DNA of 25,745 nt from a virus, in IMG/VR virus record IMGVR_UViG_3300006119_000059, positions 1 to 25,745 of that record; one strand, written 5' to 3'. The notes beneath the pieces were generated by a model. That model saw nothing but the letters and a program-made list of their open reading frames with translations, did no database searches and had not been told where the DNA came from. The translations under genes and the position numbers were made by a program. Below, piece after piece: positions 5,632 through 15,183 of this stretch; position 1 is the stretch's first letter; every line of letters begins with the position of its first letter.

Positions 5632-8229
5632 CTATGCTTGAGTTTCTAACCACGATAAACGGCACACAATATTGGCACTTGCACCTGACGTATTGGTTGC
5701 CACAACATACAAAATATCTGGACCATCTGGAAATTGACCATTGACCGATGATGGTACGTTATTATTTAAACCACCACCTAATATAGAATTACCAATACCA
5801 GAAATTTGAGATAAATCTAATGTAGACTGATTACCTGATATACCACCAGAGTTGGTATACGCAGCACCAATTGACTCACCACCTGTAATTGTTGCAGTTG
5901 CATTAGAATTAGCAGCCACCTGACAAATAGAAGATGAATAAGTATTGTTTTGTGTTGGTGATGCAAAAGTTCCTGTAAATCCAGTTGTTACACCATTTAA
6001 AACTAATTGAATTAAGAAGAATCCACTAGACAACACACCCAATTCTTTTAACTGCAATGTCATACGATTGATAATTTCTTTATTACCTAAAGTACCAACA
6101 GTACCGTTATCCACAGACGGTGCTAAACGAATAGCAAGAATAGGTACAGTTGCAGCATTGGCTACCGTGACGTTGGATGTTGTTCCGTAGTTAAAGATAA
6201 GTGAAAAGTCATTATTAAATCCACCATCCATGACCACAGCAGAACCCCAGTGTGATAACACAGCCACAGAATCAGGAGGAGAATATTCTACTAATACGGG
6301 AGGAGTAGAGTTACTTGCTGGATATGCAGCAGTAAATCCAGTAGCAGCTGCACCACCTGTTGCACCCCTAGTCACACCTGTTAACTGATCATATCCTAAA
6401 CCAGTTGTTGCATTAGATGTAATGCCTGTATAGGTTGCATACTCAATAGCACCATTGGTTGCAGCAGCTGTAATCTTGACTGTACCACCATTAGGGTTAA
6501 ATCCAGAAGCACTTAAAATAGGAATGACGTTTGCACCACTGGTGATGGATGAATATAAAACAGTTGATGGACCTTGACCATTTGATTCATAATGCGATGG
6601 TAAGTTACCAGAACGTAAGTAAGCATTGGTCTGAATGTTATTGCTCTGTAAAGAATGACAATATGTCACTGCACCATTGGTTGTACGCATACCCCAACGA
6701 ATAGTACCAGCACCATACCAAGAATAATCAATGTATAACATTTGCATCTTTGTAAGGTCTACTTTATATCCACTTGGACCAGTACCATCACAAGGATCTA
6801 AATTCCATTGAGATTGTGGAATCTTCTGATCAATGGTTTTTGATACTAATGCGTTAGTAATGGTTGCACCACGATATTCTGGAGCAATAAACATTTGCGT
6901 ATCACTCGTAATATTCACAACTCTATAAGACTGTCCACGAATGACAATAAAATCATTTGGAAATAATTGTGTTGTAAATGCAGTAGATGTACCTGTTACA
7001 GTAGCATTACCTTGCGTCACAGCAACAGAACCACTTAATTGATTGATAGAGTTTCTGTAAACGGCATACAATGTTTGACCATCGTATTGGAAGAACATAC
7101 CGTTTTGTGAATCAAAATAACCGACTTTGTTAGATGATCCATACCATGAATAAGGACTCACAATTGGCACAGTACCGTTAGACTGTATCGCTGGTGAAGA
7201 AGTAATTGGTGTACCTACGTTATAAGTAAATGTATTTGCATTGACAACAGATGCAATTTTATAAATACCGTTATAAGCAGCAACAGTTGCGCCAGAAGTT
7301 TGAATGTAAGCATTTGTTGTTAAATTGTGTGGGGTGAAAGTTGTTACGGTTACTGTTGAACCTGTTGCAGTAATAGAACTAACCAACAATTTTGGCTTCA
7401 TAGATGTACCAGTAGAAAACTGAATTGCTTTACCAGACTGATAACGGAAATAACGCCTTGTTTGACGTATCATTTGTTGATTCGGTACTGCGCTACCAGC
7501 AGTAAAGTTAACAGATCCGTTGTATGCTCTGGTTTCTACATAACCAGATGGTCTTGAATACACAGTACCTTGTGATGTACCTGAAGTGACTGTACCTGTT
7601 AAAGCAGTTGCAAAAGTAAACTGATTGGCAGAAGGCACACCATTGACAATGTATGCACCATTCAAACCAGCAACACCCGTAGTATTAACAATATACACTA
7701 ATGAACCATAAGACAATCCATGTGCGTAGAGTGTATTGACATACGCAGTACCAGCATTAAGAATAATTGCAGCAGAACTTGAACCTGCTACGGCAATACC
7801 AGCATTGGTATAAAAATATCCTTGATAACCATAGGTAGCAGTTGGATTGTATAAAGTACCAGATATAGTAGCATTGGTAGTCGTTGCAACAATCGCAGTT
7901 GCATTTGAAGAAGTGGTATACCACCATCCGTTTGCGTTAGGATCTAATGTTTCTTCTAAAAATATCGGTTGATTAGCACCAATGTTAGAAGTAGAACTAA
8001 TAACAATAGTAGTTGTTCCATTACCAGCAATGTTTGAAATGTTAATTGGATTGTTTGTAAAATAGAAACAAGATTGACGATTATTTTCTAATGCTAATTG
8101 TTCCCATTTAACAGATTGTTGACCATACTCAAAGTCTGTGTCAATCAATGACTGTGGTGTTGAAACACGATATTTCGCTACGGGATCTGTCTGCGCTGCT
8201 TGTGGCACTACAATCATTGAATCTGGCAT
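5632..8229 (-). CDS. Large mosaic virion structural protein (865 aa)
   Basis: This is a long Ser/Thr/Gly/Asn-rich, beta-type protein with few charges. I see recurrent phage-virion modules: two 'HGL...G.NG.Y' type units (about 166-206 and 298-336), a core YFRYQSGKAIQFSTGT (260-275), a GNATVTGTSTAFTT unit (408-420, extending to about 456), and KMQMLYIDYSWYGAGTIRWG (494-513). The last segment resembles a structural protein found in marine T4-like cyanophages. The protein therefore looks like a virion surface, baseplate or fibre component assembled from exchangeable modules, but its exact place is unknown. A GGAG ribosome site precedes ATG 8227-8229. Confidence 0.8.
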   Translation of the reverse strand: MPDSMIVVPQAAQTDPVAKYRVSTPQSLIDTDFEYGQQSVKWEQLALENNRQSCFYFTNNPINISNIAGNGTTTIVISSTSNIGANQPIFLEETLDPNANGWWYTTSSNATAIVATTTNATISGTLYNPTATYGYQGYFYTNAGIAVAGSSSAAIILNAGTAYVNTLYAHGLSYGSLVYIVNTTGVAGLNGAYIVNGVPSANQFTFATALTGTVTSGTSQGTVYSRPSGYVETRAYNGSVNFTAGSAVPNQQMIRQTRRYFRYQSGKAIQFSTGTSMKPKLLVSSITATGSTVTVTTFTPHNLTTNAYIQTSGATVAAYNGIYKIASVVNANTFTYNVGTPITSSPAIQSNGTVPIVSPYSWYGSSNKVGYFDSQNGMFFQYDGQTLYAVYRNSINQLSGSVAVTQGNATVTGTSTAFTTQLFPNDFIVIRGQSYRVVNITSDTQMFIAPEYRGATITNALVSKTIDQKIPQSQWNLDPCDGTGPSGYKVDLTKMQMLYIDYSWYGAGTIRWGMRTTNGAVTYCHSLQSNNIQTNAYLRSGNLPSHYESNGQGPSTVLYSSITSGANVIPILSASGFNPNGGTVKITAAATNGAIEYATYTGITSNATTGLGYDQLTGVTRGATGGAAATGFTAAYPASNSTPPVLVEYSPPDSVAVLSHWGSAVVMDGGFNNDFSLIFNYGTTSNVTVANAATVPILAIRLAPSVDNGTVGTLGNKEIINRMTLQLKELGVLSSGFFLIQLVLNGVTTGFTGTFASPTQNNTYSSSICQVAANSNATATITGGESIGAAYTNSGGISGNQSTLDLSQISGIGNSILGGGLNNNVPSSVNGQFPDGPDILYVVATNTSGASANIVCRLSWLETQA

Positions 8230-8238
8230 GTGTTACTC

Positions 8239-8454
8239 CTAATCAGTTCGGTTTATATCAATATTATTTCTCACCTTTGAATTTATGGCAAGATAACTAA
8301 ACATACAAAAAAATGCCATTACAGATAATGTTTCCCATCTTGGATTCCACATCGCCCAACACGCTAAAGCAAACGATAAGGCAAGTGCCAAAATAATTAA
8401 CAAACGATCCGTAATAACATTTAATGCTAATCTTACTAATGCAATTCCATCCAT
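8239..8454 (-). CDS. Small two-TM membrane protein
   Basis: The 71-residue protein has two hydrophobic helices (about 15-35 and 42-58) and a polar, Asn/Arg-rich C-terminus. It sits between virion genes. The start follows an AGGGGATAA motif by 2 bases, as in two other genes here. The function is unknown; a holin, superinfection or virion-entry role are all possible. Confidence 0.7.
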   Translation of the reverse strand: MDGIALVRLALNVITDRLLIILALALSFALACWAMWNPRWETLSVMAFFCMFSYLAINSKVRNNIDINRTD

Positions 8455-8484
8455 ATTTATCCCCTTAAAAACTACATTCTACAT

Positions 8485-8685
8485 CTATTCATCATCACCT
8501 GTTATAAACCCACTCCCCCATTCATCGTCAGAAATTTTCTGTTTTAATTTCTCAATGTTGATAGAACGGTCTATCACTTTACATTTGTCTGTTAAAGAAG
8601 CATTAGAATCAGCCATGACTTCTCTTAACAATTGACTTACTGCATCCTCTAAATCAGGGTTTACCCCTTTACTTTTCTTACTCAT
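8485..8685 (-). CDS. Small acidic phage protein (66 aa)
   Basis: This soluble protein has a helical core (LEDAVSQLLREVMADSNASL, 12-31), then LTDKCKVIDRSINIEKLK and an acidic end DDEWGSGFITGDDE. The DKxKVIDRxxxxExLK plus DDEWGSGF pattern recurs in phage structural operons, but I know no function for it. Its ATG overlaps the stop of the 684-aa gene (ATGA). Confidence 0.7.
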   Translation of the reverse strand: MSKKSKGVNPDLEDAVSQLLREVMADSNASLTDKCKVIDRSINIEKLKQKISDDEWGSGFITGDDE

Positions 8686-10736
8686 CTTTCACCTAACGCT
8701 TTAGCACCAAAATATGTTGCAGTTCCTAAACCACCTAAACCACTGTATACAAGAGTTTTTCTTAATAATCCATCAATCAATTGTTTTGCTTTTGTTGCAT
8801 CTTGTGTTGATAATTCTATTTGTTTTATCTGTTTTAACAAATCAGCATGAGTTTGTGCATCAATAATACGATCGTTTTTAAACATATTATTTACTACGGC
8901 TTTTGCATCTTCAGTGCCAGTATTGACTTGATTTAAATATGTTTCGTATTTGCGTGTCAAATCCGACAATTCTTTTTCGGTTCTTTGTGCTTTTCCAGCT
9001 TCTCCAGCTAACCTGGTTTGTGCAGATGTTGCACGTTGCGATGCTTGTACACCAAGAGTTTCTGCTTCTTTTTTTGCTTGTGCAATATAGTTTAATGGTT
9101 TTTTAAACTCAGGGAAAACCCTTAATAATCCTTCGTTTTTTGCAATAAAATTAGCTGCTTGTTGACTATTCATTGATTCTAATTGATTCCTTAGATAACC
9201 CTTGACTGTATTAACAATTTCTGCATTTTTACCGCCAACCAAATCAAGTAATCGTTCGGCACGTTCTTGTGTGCCGTTTAAATAATAATTAGCTGCTGCT
9301 GTTTTGTCAGAAGAAAACAATATATTTTCAGCTTCTTGCAATTCCACATCCGTTAAAGTTTTTCCACGCCCAGCTATGGCTTTTTCAATAGGAACAGACT
9401 TGTTTTTATAGGCTTGTAAATATTGACCAAAACGACTGTCATAAGCGTTCATTGCATTACTCAATTTTTGAGCCAATACATTTTGACGAGTAACATCCAA
9501 TGCTTGAAATCCTTCAACTTCAAATGCTTTTTTATTATTTAACATTCTCCTTAAAAATTCAGCCTGATCCATTGTCATCGCTTGAATTTCTGCTGTAGGT
9601 TTATTAAATAATCTTTCTTTAATGCTCATACCTTCAGACGATGGTTTTGCCATTCTAACTTGACCAACAATAGAATCAAAACGTCTTTTTAATTCAGATT
9701 TATAAGGTTCAGGAGTTCTTTCAATTTGAGTTTTAATTTCATTAACAACTTCTGCAAATTGCTGACTACTTTGAGGGCTATTAGAAATAAATTCACCTTT
9801 TTTTTCTCTTGCCCTTGCGTCTTTAAATACAGGATCTTTTAATTCTTCTATTGCAGCTTTTTCACGTTCACCACGCAATTTGTCTATGTTTTTTCTACCT
9901 GTTTTTTGTATCACATCACCAGCATTTTCAGGCAAAACATTAGAATCTTTACTCAAATCATTTAAACTTTGTGTTACACGTTGTTCTCTAGCTTTTTGAC
10001 GTTGTGAGGCAATTTTTTCACGACCTCCTAACTGTTCTTGTGCTTTACCAATACGTTCAGATTCTTTTTTTGCAACTTGCGCTTCTTTTGATGTAGAACT
10101 TAATAAATTTTCTATTTGATCATTAAGTTGTGTTTTTAAAGATTTATAAAGAGAGTCCGCTATTTTTCCTTTAGATGATTCTAAAGCACCTAACAATTCT
10201 TTTACTTTGTTTATTGCCGCAGGTATACCAACTTCAGCAACTGGACCTAATGCAGCACCCATGACGGCAGAAGTTCCACGACCTTCTTCTGTAGGTGTGG
10301 TTACACCAGAAATTGTTCCGCCTTTTACTGCAGATTCACCAATTTTGCCTAATGTGCTAGCTTCACCTAATCCTAATGCAGTTCTACCAGCTTGAAATCC
10401 TTTAGTCAAACCAGAAAACGGTAAAACATATGAACCGTATTTACCAGCAGTTGTTGCTACGGGATTCGCTTCTTGTACACGTTGTTGTAATTTATTGATA
10501 GGATCATACATTGCCTTACCTGTTTCTGGTGCAACCAATTCAACACCAGAAGCAATACCTTTTCCTAATTCTGTTAAACCACCAGCAACAAATGGAACAA
10601 GCGCACTTTTTCCTAGTGCCATATTAATAGGATCTTTTTTTGTATCCGTTGGTATAGAATCAGCAACAGCAGTACCTCCAAATTTTGAAGTGGATGGTTG
10701 CGAATCGTCAACAGATACACCGCCAAATTTAGACAT
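8682..10736 (-). CDS. Putative internal virion / DNA-ejection protein (684 aa)
   Basis: The N-terminus carries a doubled SKFGG motif (2-6 and 17-21). A Gly/Ala-rich weakly hydrophobic region follows (about 40-170, with ALVPFVAGGLTELGKGIASG). A long helical, Lys/Glu/Gln-rich stretch (about 190-650) then leads to a C-terminal hydrophobic Gly-rich segment (LGGLGTATYFGAKALGE). This layout, and the position beside three other such proteins after the tail genes, fits podoviral ejection proteins that leave the capsid and line a channel through the envelope. No lysozyme or transglycosylase motif was seen. It is coupled to the upstream gene (TAATG). The role is inferred from architecture and context. 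Confidence 0.7.
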   Translation of the reverse strand: MSKFGGVSVDDSQPSTSKFGGTAVADSIPTDTKKDPINMALGKSALVPFVAGGLTELGKGIASGVELVAPETGKAMYDPINKLQQRVQEANPVATTAGKYGSYVLPFSGLTKGFQAGRTALGLGEASTLGKIGESAVKGGTISGVTTPTEEGRGTSAVMGAALGPVAEVGIPAAINKVKELLGALESSKGKIADSLYKSLKTQLNDQIENLLSSTSKEAQVAKKESERIGKAQEQLGGREKIASQRQKAREQRVTQSLNDLSKDSNVLPENAGDVIQKTGRKNIDKLRGEREKAAIEELKDPVFKDARAREKKGEFISNSPQSSQQFAEVVNEIKTQIERTPEPYKSELKRRFDSIVGQVRMAKPSSEGMSIKERLFNKPTAEIQAMTMDQAEFLRRMLNNKKAFEVEGFQALDVTRQNVLAQKLSNAMNAYDSRFGQYLQAYKNKSVPIEKAIAGRGKTLTDVELQEAENILFSSDKTAAANYYLNGTQERAERLLDLVGGKNAEIVNTVKGYLRNQLESMNSQQAANFIAKNEGLLRVFPEFKKPLNYIAQAKKEAETLGVQASQRATSAQTRLAGEAGKAQRTEKELSDLTRKYETYLNQVNTGTEDAKAVVNNMFKNDRIIDAQTHADLLKQIKQIELSTQDATKAKQLIDGLLRKTLVYSGLGGLGTATYFGAKALGER

Positions 10737-12109
10737 TATGGTTTCCTATATTTCTTTCCATCATCTTCATAATATTCTGTACCACTTGGTAAAGCATCAT
10801 ATTCTGCTTTTGTTTTTACTGTTGGTATTTGTTGTCCACCACCTACATCATTTGGCACAACAGGCACTTTTCCTGATTGTTCATAATATTTATCAAATTG
10901 AGGTTTTAATTGTGTAAAACCAGGATACATAATTTCTTGCATACCTTGATTGTTTTCTAAATTCTTTTTAATACCATCTAATCTTTGTTTTAATGCGTCA
11001 GCAGTAATTCCTCTCCAACCATAAATAGGCTCAAGAATTTTACTTTCATTTGCAGTTAATGATTTACCACCAGTTTCAAATTCAATCGCTTGAATACGTG
11101 CTAATTTGCTTTGTAGCTCTGGAAAATTTTTCTGTAAATTAAGCAAAACGTCTGGAGTAAATTTAGTAGTTGGATTTATAAACTTGGCATATTTAGGATC
11201 TTGTAAAAGACTTTGAATATCTTCAATATTTTTAATTGTTTGATAACGACTAGAATATTGCTCTCTTATTTTAGATTCTTTTGGTAACGCACCAGTAACA
11301 CCACCTTGTGTTAATTTTTGTTTTTCCAACTGTAAACGATCTTGTTGTAATTTCATGCTTTCTGCATGTTGCTTGGCTTGTTGTTGCATTTTTTCATATT
11401 GCAAATTAATATTCATGCCAGATTGCAAAGTTTGCAAAGCTGCTTGATCTTGCATGTTTTGCATTTGATAACCAAGTATTGAACTTTGTCCTGCTAAACT
11501 AACTGCGTATTGTCTTTCTTTTAATGACGCATCTTTATCAACCGCAGCTAATTGCATTGCTTTTTGTAAATGATTTTGTATGTCTGTACGAATATCATTA
11601 ATGCGTTTGTACTCTTTATCAAACTCTTTTAACTCACGTTCGTATAAATCTTTACGACCTTCTTGCCAACCTTTTAACATTCCAGTCATAGCACCCAAAG
11701 CATTTTGAGAGGCAAGTTTTCCACTGTTTCCTAAAATTATTCCAAAAGTAGCAACCATGCTAAATAAACCACCTAAAGTTTCTGCGTTTTCTCTAGTTGG
11801 GTGAAACTCTGGTCTTGGATATTCTAATTCTTTGTTTTCCGCTTCTTGTTGCAAGCCACGAACATCTTGCGCATATTGTTTTGAAGATTCAGCTTCAGCA
11901 CCCATTAAATTAGTTTGCAATTCTGTTTTTGCTTTTTCTAATTCACCTCTGGATGTTGCTTCTTTTTGACTTAATGCAGATTGTTGTTTAACATAATCTT
12001 GACCACCTTTAGTAGACATTTTTATCGGAAAAGGTTTCATTTCAGTGTTTAAAGAACTACTCAAAGTAGAGGGTTCTTTTTTTTCAACAATATTAGATTC
12101 TTCAGCCAT
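10736..12109 (-). CDS. Putative internal virion protein, coiled coil (457 aa)
   Basis: The protein is mostly helical and Gln/Lys/Glu-rich (about 40-270), with one weakly hydrophobic Gly-rich stretch near 113-140 (LGGLFSMVATFGIILGNSGK). It ends with TKAEYDALPSGTEYYEDDG, a short tail motif seen at the C-terminus of many phage virion proteins. It lies between two other ejection-type genes and is coupled on both sides (TAATG). I infer an internal core or ejection role; no enzyme motif was seen. Confidence 0.7.
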   Translation of the reverse strand: MAEESNIVEKKEPSTLSSSLNTEMKPFPIKMSTKGGQDYVKQQSALSQKEATSRGELEKAKTELQTNLMGAEAESSKQYAQDVRGLQQEAENKELEYPRPEFHPTRENAETLGGLFSMVATFGIILGNSGKLASQNALGAMTGMLKGWQEGRKDLYERELKEFDKEYKRINDIRTDIQNHLQKAMQLAAVDKDASLKERQYAVSLAGQSSILGYQMQNMQDQAALQTLQSGMNINLQYEKMQQQAKQHAESMKLQQDRLQLEKQKLTQGGVTGALPKESKIREQYSSRYQTIKNIEDIQSLLQDPKYAKFINPTTKFTPDVLLNLQKNFPELQSKLARIQAIEFETGGKSLTANESKILEPIYGWRGITADALKQRLDGIKKNLENNQGMQEIMYPGFTQLKPQFDKYYEQSGKVPVVPNDVGGGQQIPTVKTKAEYDALPSGTEYYEDDGKKYRKP

Positions 12110-13212
12110 TACGCAACTCCTGGTTTCGTACCACCAATTACATTACCACTAGCAATAGCAGCTAACTGTGTATAGAAATTTTGTGTGGTTTGTTGCAAAG
12201 ATTGATCCAACTGTAAGCCAGAACGTATTGCACCCAATGCAATATTGTCACCAATTTGAGCAACTTGCAAGCCGTAAGTATATTGATTTTGCAATAATTG
12301 ATTATATAAATTAGCCATTTGCTGTTGCATTTGTGCTTGTCCAACACCACCACGATTAGCCATCGCTTGATTTGCTTGTGCCATTGCTGCTTGATAGGCT
12401 TGCTGACTTTGTGGGGTTAATTCGCCACGTTGTGCTGCACCAATCATTTCCTGACCTTGTGCTTGGTAAGGTTGTGCTATTGCTTGTTGTTGTGCAGTTG
12501 CAGCTTGATTCTGCGCACCAGCCACATTCGCATTTCTAGCACCTAATAATCCTAAACCACCTAAACCTAATGCTTTTAATAAGGTTGTTGAAGAAACATT
12601 ACCTAATGCACCACCAATATTACCCAAAGTTGATGGAGTAGGACCTTGTGTGGTTGCTTGCGTTAAAGCTGCTTGTGATGTTGGTCCTAAAGCAGAACTA
12701 TACGGTAAATTTGCTAATTCTTGACCTGTTTGTATAGCACCTGTATATAAAGGTGAAACACCAGTATCCGCTAATCCTTGACCAGTACCTCCAGCAACTC
12801 CTGTTTGACCTAATCCTACAGTTGGCACACCACTGGCTAAAGAGTAATCTCCTAAACCCGATGGTTTACCACCAGTATCAACTAATCCTTGTGCTTGATT
12901 TGATTGCGCAGTTGTTGAAGGGGTTGAATCAAAATATTGTTGTGCTTGATTAAGAGCAGTTTGATCTGATGGCAAAGGCGCATTTTGTTGTTCTGGACTC
13001 ACTCCAATTTCTGTAAGAGTAGCATCTCCATCATCAAATTGGGGTAAACCCGTATCAGGGTTAATATCTCCACTACCACCATGACGTTTGAGTAAGGCGG
13101 CTTCTCTGGGATTAATGTGTGCAAGAATACTATCATTATTCTTACCTTTAGAACGCAACAATTCAGCTAATGCAGGTAAATCAGCTTTTAATGATTTTGT
13201 CAGTTTTGTCAT
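12109..13212 (-). CDS. Putative internal virion protein, Gln/Ala-rich (367 aa)
   Basis: An N-terminal conserved block ILAHINPREAALLKRHGGSG (29-48) runs on to NPDTGLPQF; this block is common to a family of phage virion proteins. The middle is Gly/Thr/Pro-rich and low complexity, and the C-terminal about 140 residues are helical and dominated by Gln/Ala (such as QQQMANLYNQLLQNQYTYG). The start overlaps the stop of the 435-aa gene (ATGA). The composition resembles T7 gp14-like ejection proteins, but this is analogy only. Confidence 0.7.
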   Translation of the reverse strand: MTKLTKSLKADLPALAELLRSKGKNNDSILAHINPREAALLKRHGGSGDINPDTGLPQFDDGDATLTEIGVSPEQQNAPLPSDQTALNQAQQYFDSTPSTTAQSNQAQGLVDTGGKPSGLGDYSLASGVPTVGLGQTGVAGGTGQGLADTGVSPLYTGAIQTGQELANLPYSSALGPTSQAALTQATTQGPTPSTLGNIGGALGNVSSTTLLKALGLGGLGLLGARNANVAGAQNQAATAQQQAIAQPYQAQGQEMIGAAQRGELTPQSQQAYQAAMAQANQAMANRGGVGQAQMQQQMANLYNQLLQNQYTYGLQVAQIGDNIALGAIRSGLQLDQSLQQTTQNFYTQLAAIASGNVIGGTKPGVA

Positions 13213-14516
13213 GATAGTCCTAATGCAGTTCGTAAAGATTCAGTATTCCACACATTACGTTGATTCTTGTCATCCCCTTGAAAAATAGGATTTCCTGTGG
13301 TTGCAGGATCTGGATTACTTGATTGTAATGCTTGTCCAAGAATAGAGGAAGATGGTGCGCCTAAAACACTAGATAAAACTTGTGGAGATGTTCCACCAGA
13401 AGAAACAATGGTTGGACTGATTAACTGTAATTTATCACTCGGTGTCGCTTGACCTTTTTGTGTAGTTCCACCCTCATCAATTGTAGAAGTTTGTTTTCCA
13501 GTTACATCTAATGCTCCAGCCGATAAAGGTTGAGTTGTTTGTGTTCCTAATGCTCCAGCCGATAAAGGTTGAGTTGTTTGTGTTCCTAATGCTCCAGCCG
13601 ATAAAGGTTGAGTTGTTTGTGTTCCTAATGCACCACTCAATGTAGATGATGTTGAACCACCACCTGAATAATCAGCCGTAGAACTTGGATAAGTTCCTGC
13701 ATTACTAAGATATAAACTATCTTCTGATGGTTCATTCAATGTAGGTTGATAAATACTACCATCTGCGTAAGTATATTGGTTAACATCAGGATTCCACATA
13801 ACACCTGCTGGCAATGGAGTTGCTTGAAAAGTACCTGATTGTGCATCTGTAGTTTGTTGTGGATTACTAAGCGAATCAATAGTTACAGTAGGTTGATTTT
13901 CTGCTAATTGTGTTGGTTGAGGATTGTATGCAACTTGTTGTCCTGTTTGTGGATTAAATACGGATTTTGCTAAACCACCAACAGCACCTTGAACACCACC
14001 ATATAAAGCAGATTGTCCAACATTTTGTCCAGCAAGTTGTGCAGCCGTTGCACTTCCTGTAGCACCACCTAAAATGTTTCCTGTTGTTCCACCAATCTCT
14101 GTACCCAATGCAGAACCTAAAGCACCACCTGCTGCGCCTGCACCAACATCACCACCTTTTAATCCTGCCGATAATGCACCTTTAGCTGCTCCACCTACGG
14201 CAGCAGCGCCTTCTGTACCTAAATCACCTATTGCACCACCCGCAGCAGAACTAATTTCAGAACCTGCTCCACCAGATACAGCACCTACACCTGCTGCGTT
14301 TAAAACTTGTTGAGCATCACCACCTGCGACAGCAGTTCCAATCGCATTACTTGCACCACCGATGGCGGCAGCACCTATTGCGTCTGCTGTTGTTAAAGAA
14401 ACTGTTGCACCAACACTATCAGCAATTGCAGCACCTATATATGGTGCTAATTCTGGCATCGCAGCAACAACAGCTACGGCAACAATATCAACAACGACAG
14501 GAGCAGCAGCACCCAT
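13209..14516 (-). CDS. Putative internal virion protein, Gly/Ala-rich with tandem repeats (435 aa)
   Basis: The first about 190 residues are almost all small or hydrophobic (Gly, Ala, Val, Ile), with AVAVVAAMPELAPYIGAAIA near 13-32 and repeated GxxxG/AxxxG patterns that could insert in a membrane. A Pro/Thr/Ser-rich region follows, with three copies of a 13-residue unit (GALGTQTTQPLSA) encoded by identical 39-bp repeats. The C-terminus is polar. It is the first gene of the ejection module. Its ATG overlaps the upstream stop (TAATG), and its TGA overlaps the next start. The role is inferred from composition and place. Confidence 0.7.
   Translation of the reverse strand: MGAAAPVVVDIVAVAVVAAMPELAPYIGAAIADSVGATVSLTTADAIGAAAIGGASNAIGTAVAGGDAQQVLNAAGVGAVSGGAGSEISSAAGGAIGDLGTEGAAAVGGAAKGALSAGLKGGDVGAGAAGGALGSALGTEIGGTTGNILGGATGSATAAQLAGQNVGQSALYGGVQGAVGGLAKSVFNPQTGQQVAYNPQPTQLAENQPTVTIDSLSNPQQTTDAQSGTFQATPLPAGVMWNPDVNQYTYADGSIYQPTLNEPSEDSLYLSNAGTYPSSTADYSGGGSTSSTLSGALGTQTTQPLSAGALGTQTTQPLSAGALGTQTTQPLSAGALDVTGKQTSTIDEGGTTQKGQATPSDKLQLISPTIVSSGGTSPQVLSSVLGAPSSSILGQALQSSNPDPATTGNPIFQGDDKNQRNVWNTESLRTALGLS
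13512..13628 (-). repeat. Tandem repeat, 3 identical copies of 39 bp
   Basis: Units are at 13512-13550, 13551-13589 and 13590-13628, identical base for base. Each encodes 13 residues (GALGTQTTQPLSA, circularly permuted). A degenerate edge continues on both sides. In-frame identical copies suggest recent expansion by slippage or recombination. Confidence 0.95.
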
Positions 14517-14842
14517 TATATTTTCCCTTCTTGCATTAATTCTTTTGTCAATTTGCCAGCTAAAATAGCCATAGAAATGATTTTGTAATCAATAATGTTA
14601 GAAATTGGTGTATTAGGTGGTAACAAACCTTCTCTAATTGCAGCCTGTAATGCAACGGGATACATTTTGGGATTTTTTAAGGCTTGTTTTGCATACGTTT
14701 CTCCTCTTAAAATATCTTGAGGATTTACTCCAACTTGTTGAATAATTCTTCTCAATCTTTCTTTAGACTGTTCTCTTTCCTTACCCGTCATTTGCGGATT
14801 TTCCATTTTTTTTTGGGGTGGGGAAGTTGGATTAGTTGCCAT
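14516..14842 (-). CDS. Hypothetical phage protein (108 aa)
   Basis: I place the start at ATG 14840-14842 (MATNPTSPPQ), not at a longer upstream option, because it overlaps the preceding stop (TAATG) and has an AGGG ribosome site. The protein has a Pro/Lys-rich N-terminus, a charged helical part (TGKEREQSKERLRRIIQQ) and a hydrophobic-helical end. It sits directly before the ejection genes, so it may be a virion or assembly protein. I do not recognise the family. Confidence 0.7.
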   Translation of the reverse strand: MATNPTSPPQKKMENPQMTGKEREQSKERLRRIIQQVGVNPQDILRGETYAKQALKNPKMYPVALQAAIREGLLPPNTPISNIIDYKIISMAILAGKLTKELMQEGKI

Positions 14843-15183
14843 TATGTTAACCCTAAAACCGAAGCAATTTGTGTATGAATGTTGTAATGCGTACTTAACC
14901 AATCATAAAAATCATTCTCTGATTTAAAGTCTACATCCAACATATTGAACGGATTATCTAAATTGAGATAAGTTGAAAGTGCTTGATGCTCAGTTTGGTG
15001 AGCTAATAACCAGTCATCTAGGTTATCAATATTAGCGTCTGTAATAGGAAATTTAGCGTATGTTTGACCTTTATCCGTCAAAGTTTCCCAAAATAATTGA
15101 TGTTGTACTCCATTTTCAAACAAAAACTCTCCTAATGACTCTTTGTCACCAAATTTAACGATGGAGAGCGTGTCCATATTCAC
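14842..15183 (-). CDS. Hypothetical acidic phage protein (113 aa), GTG start
   Basis: The start is GTG (15181-15183) overlapping the upstream stop as GTGA; an ATG two codons later (15177) is an alternative. The protein is acidic and rich in Leu, Asp, Trp and His, with two similar segments DNLDDWLLAHQTEHQALSTY and FYDWLSTHYNIHTQIASVLG that look like an internal duplication of a (D/Y)DWL...H...H(x)A motif. No family is recognised. Overlapping junctions on both sides support a real gene. Confidence 0.75.
   Translation of the reverse strand: MNMDTLSIVKFGDKESLGEFLFENGVQHQLFWETLTDKGQTYAKFPITDANIDNLDDWLLAHQTEHQALSTYLNLDNPFNMLDVDFKSENDFYDWLSTHYNIHTQIASVLGLT

Noticed and set aside
10495-10917. 140-aa + strand ORF
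   Set aside because: It is antisense to two internal virion genes; its His/Leu-rich end mirrors Gln/Met-type codons of the real genes.
13512-13628. Possible CRISPR-like array
   Set aside because: The units are directly adjacent without spacers, in frame, and encode a repeated protein unit.
14074-14568. Ala/Pro-rich and His/Gln-rich + strand ORFs
   Set aside because: They are reflections of the Gly/Ala-rich gene on the other strand; low-complexity codons keep the antisense frames open.
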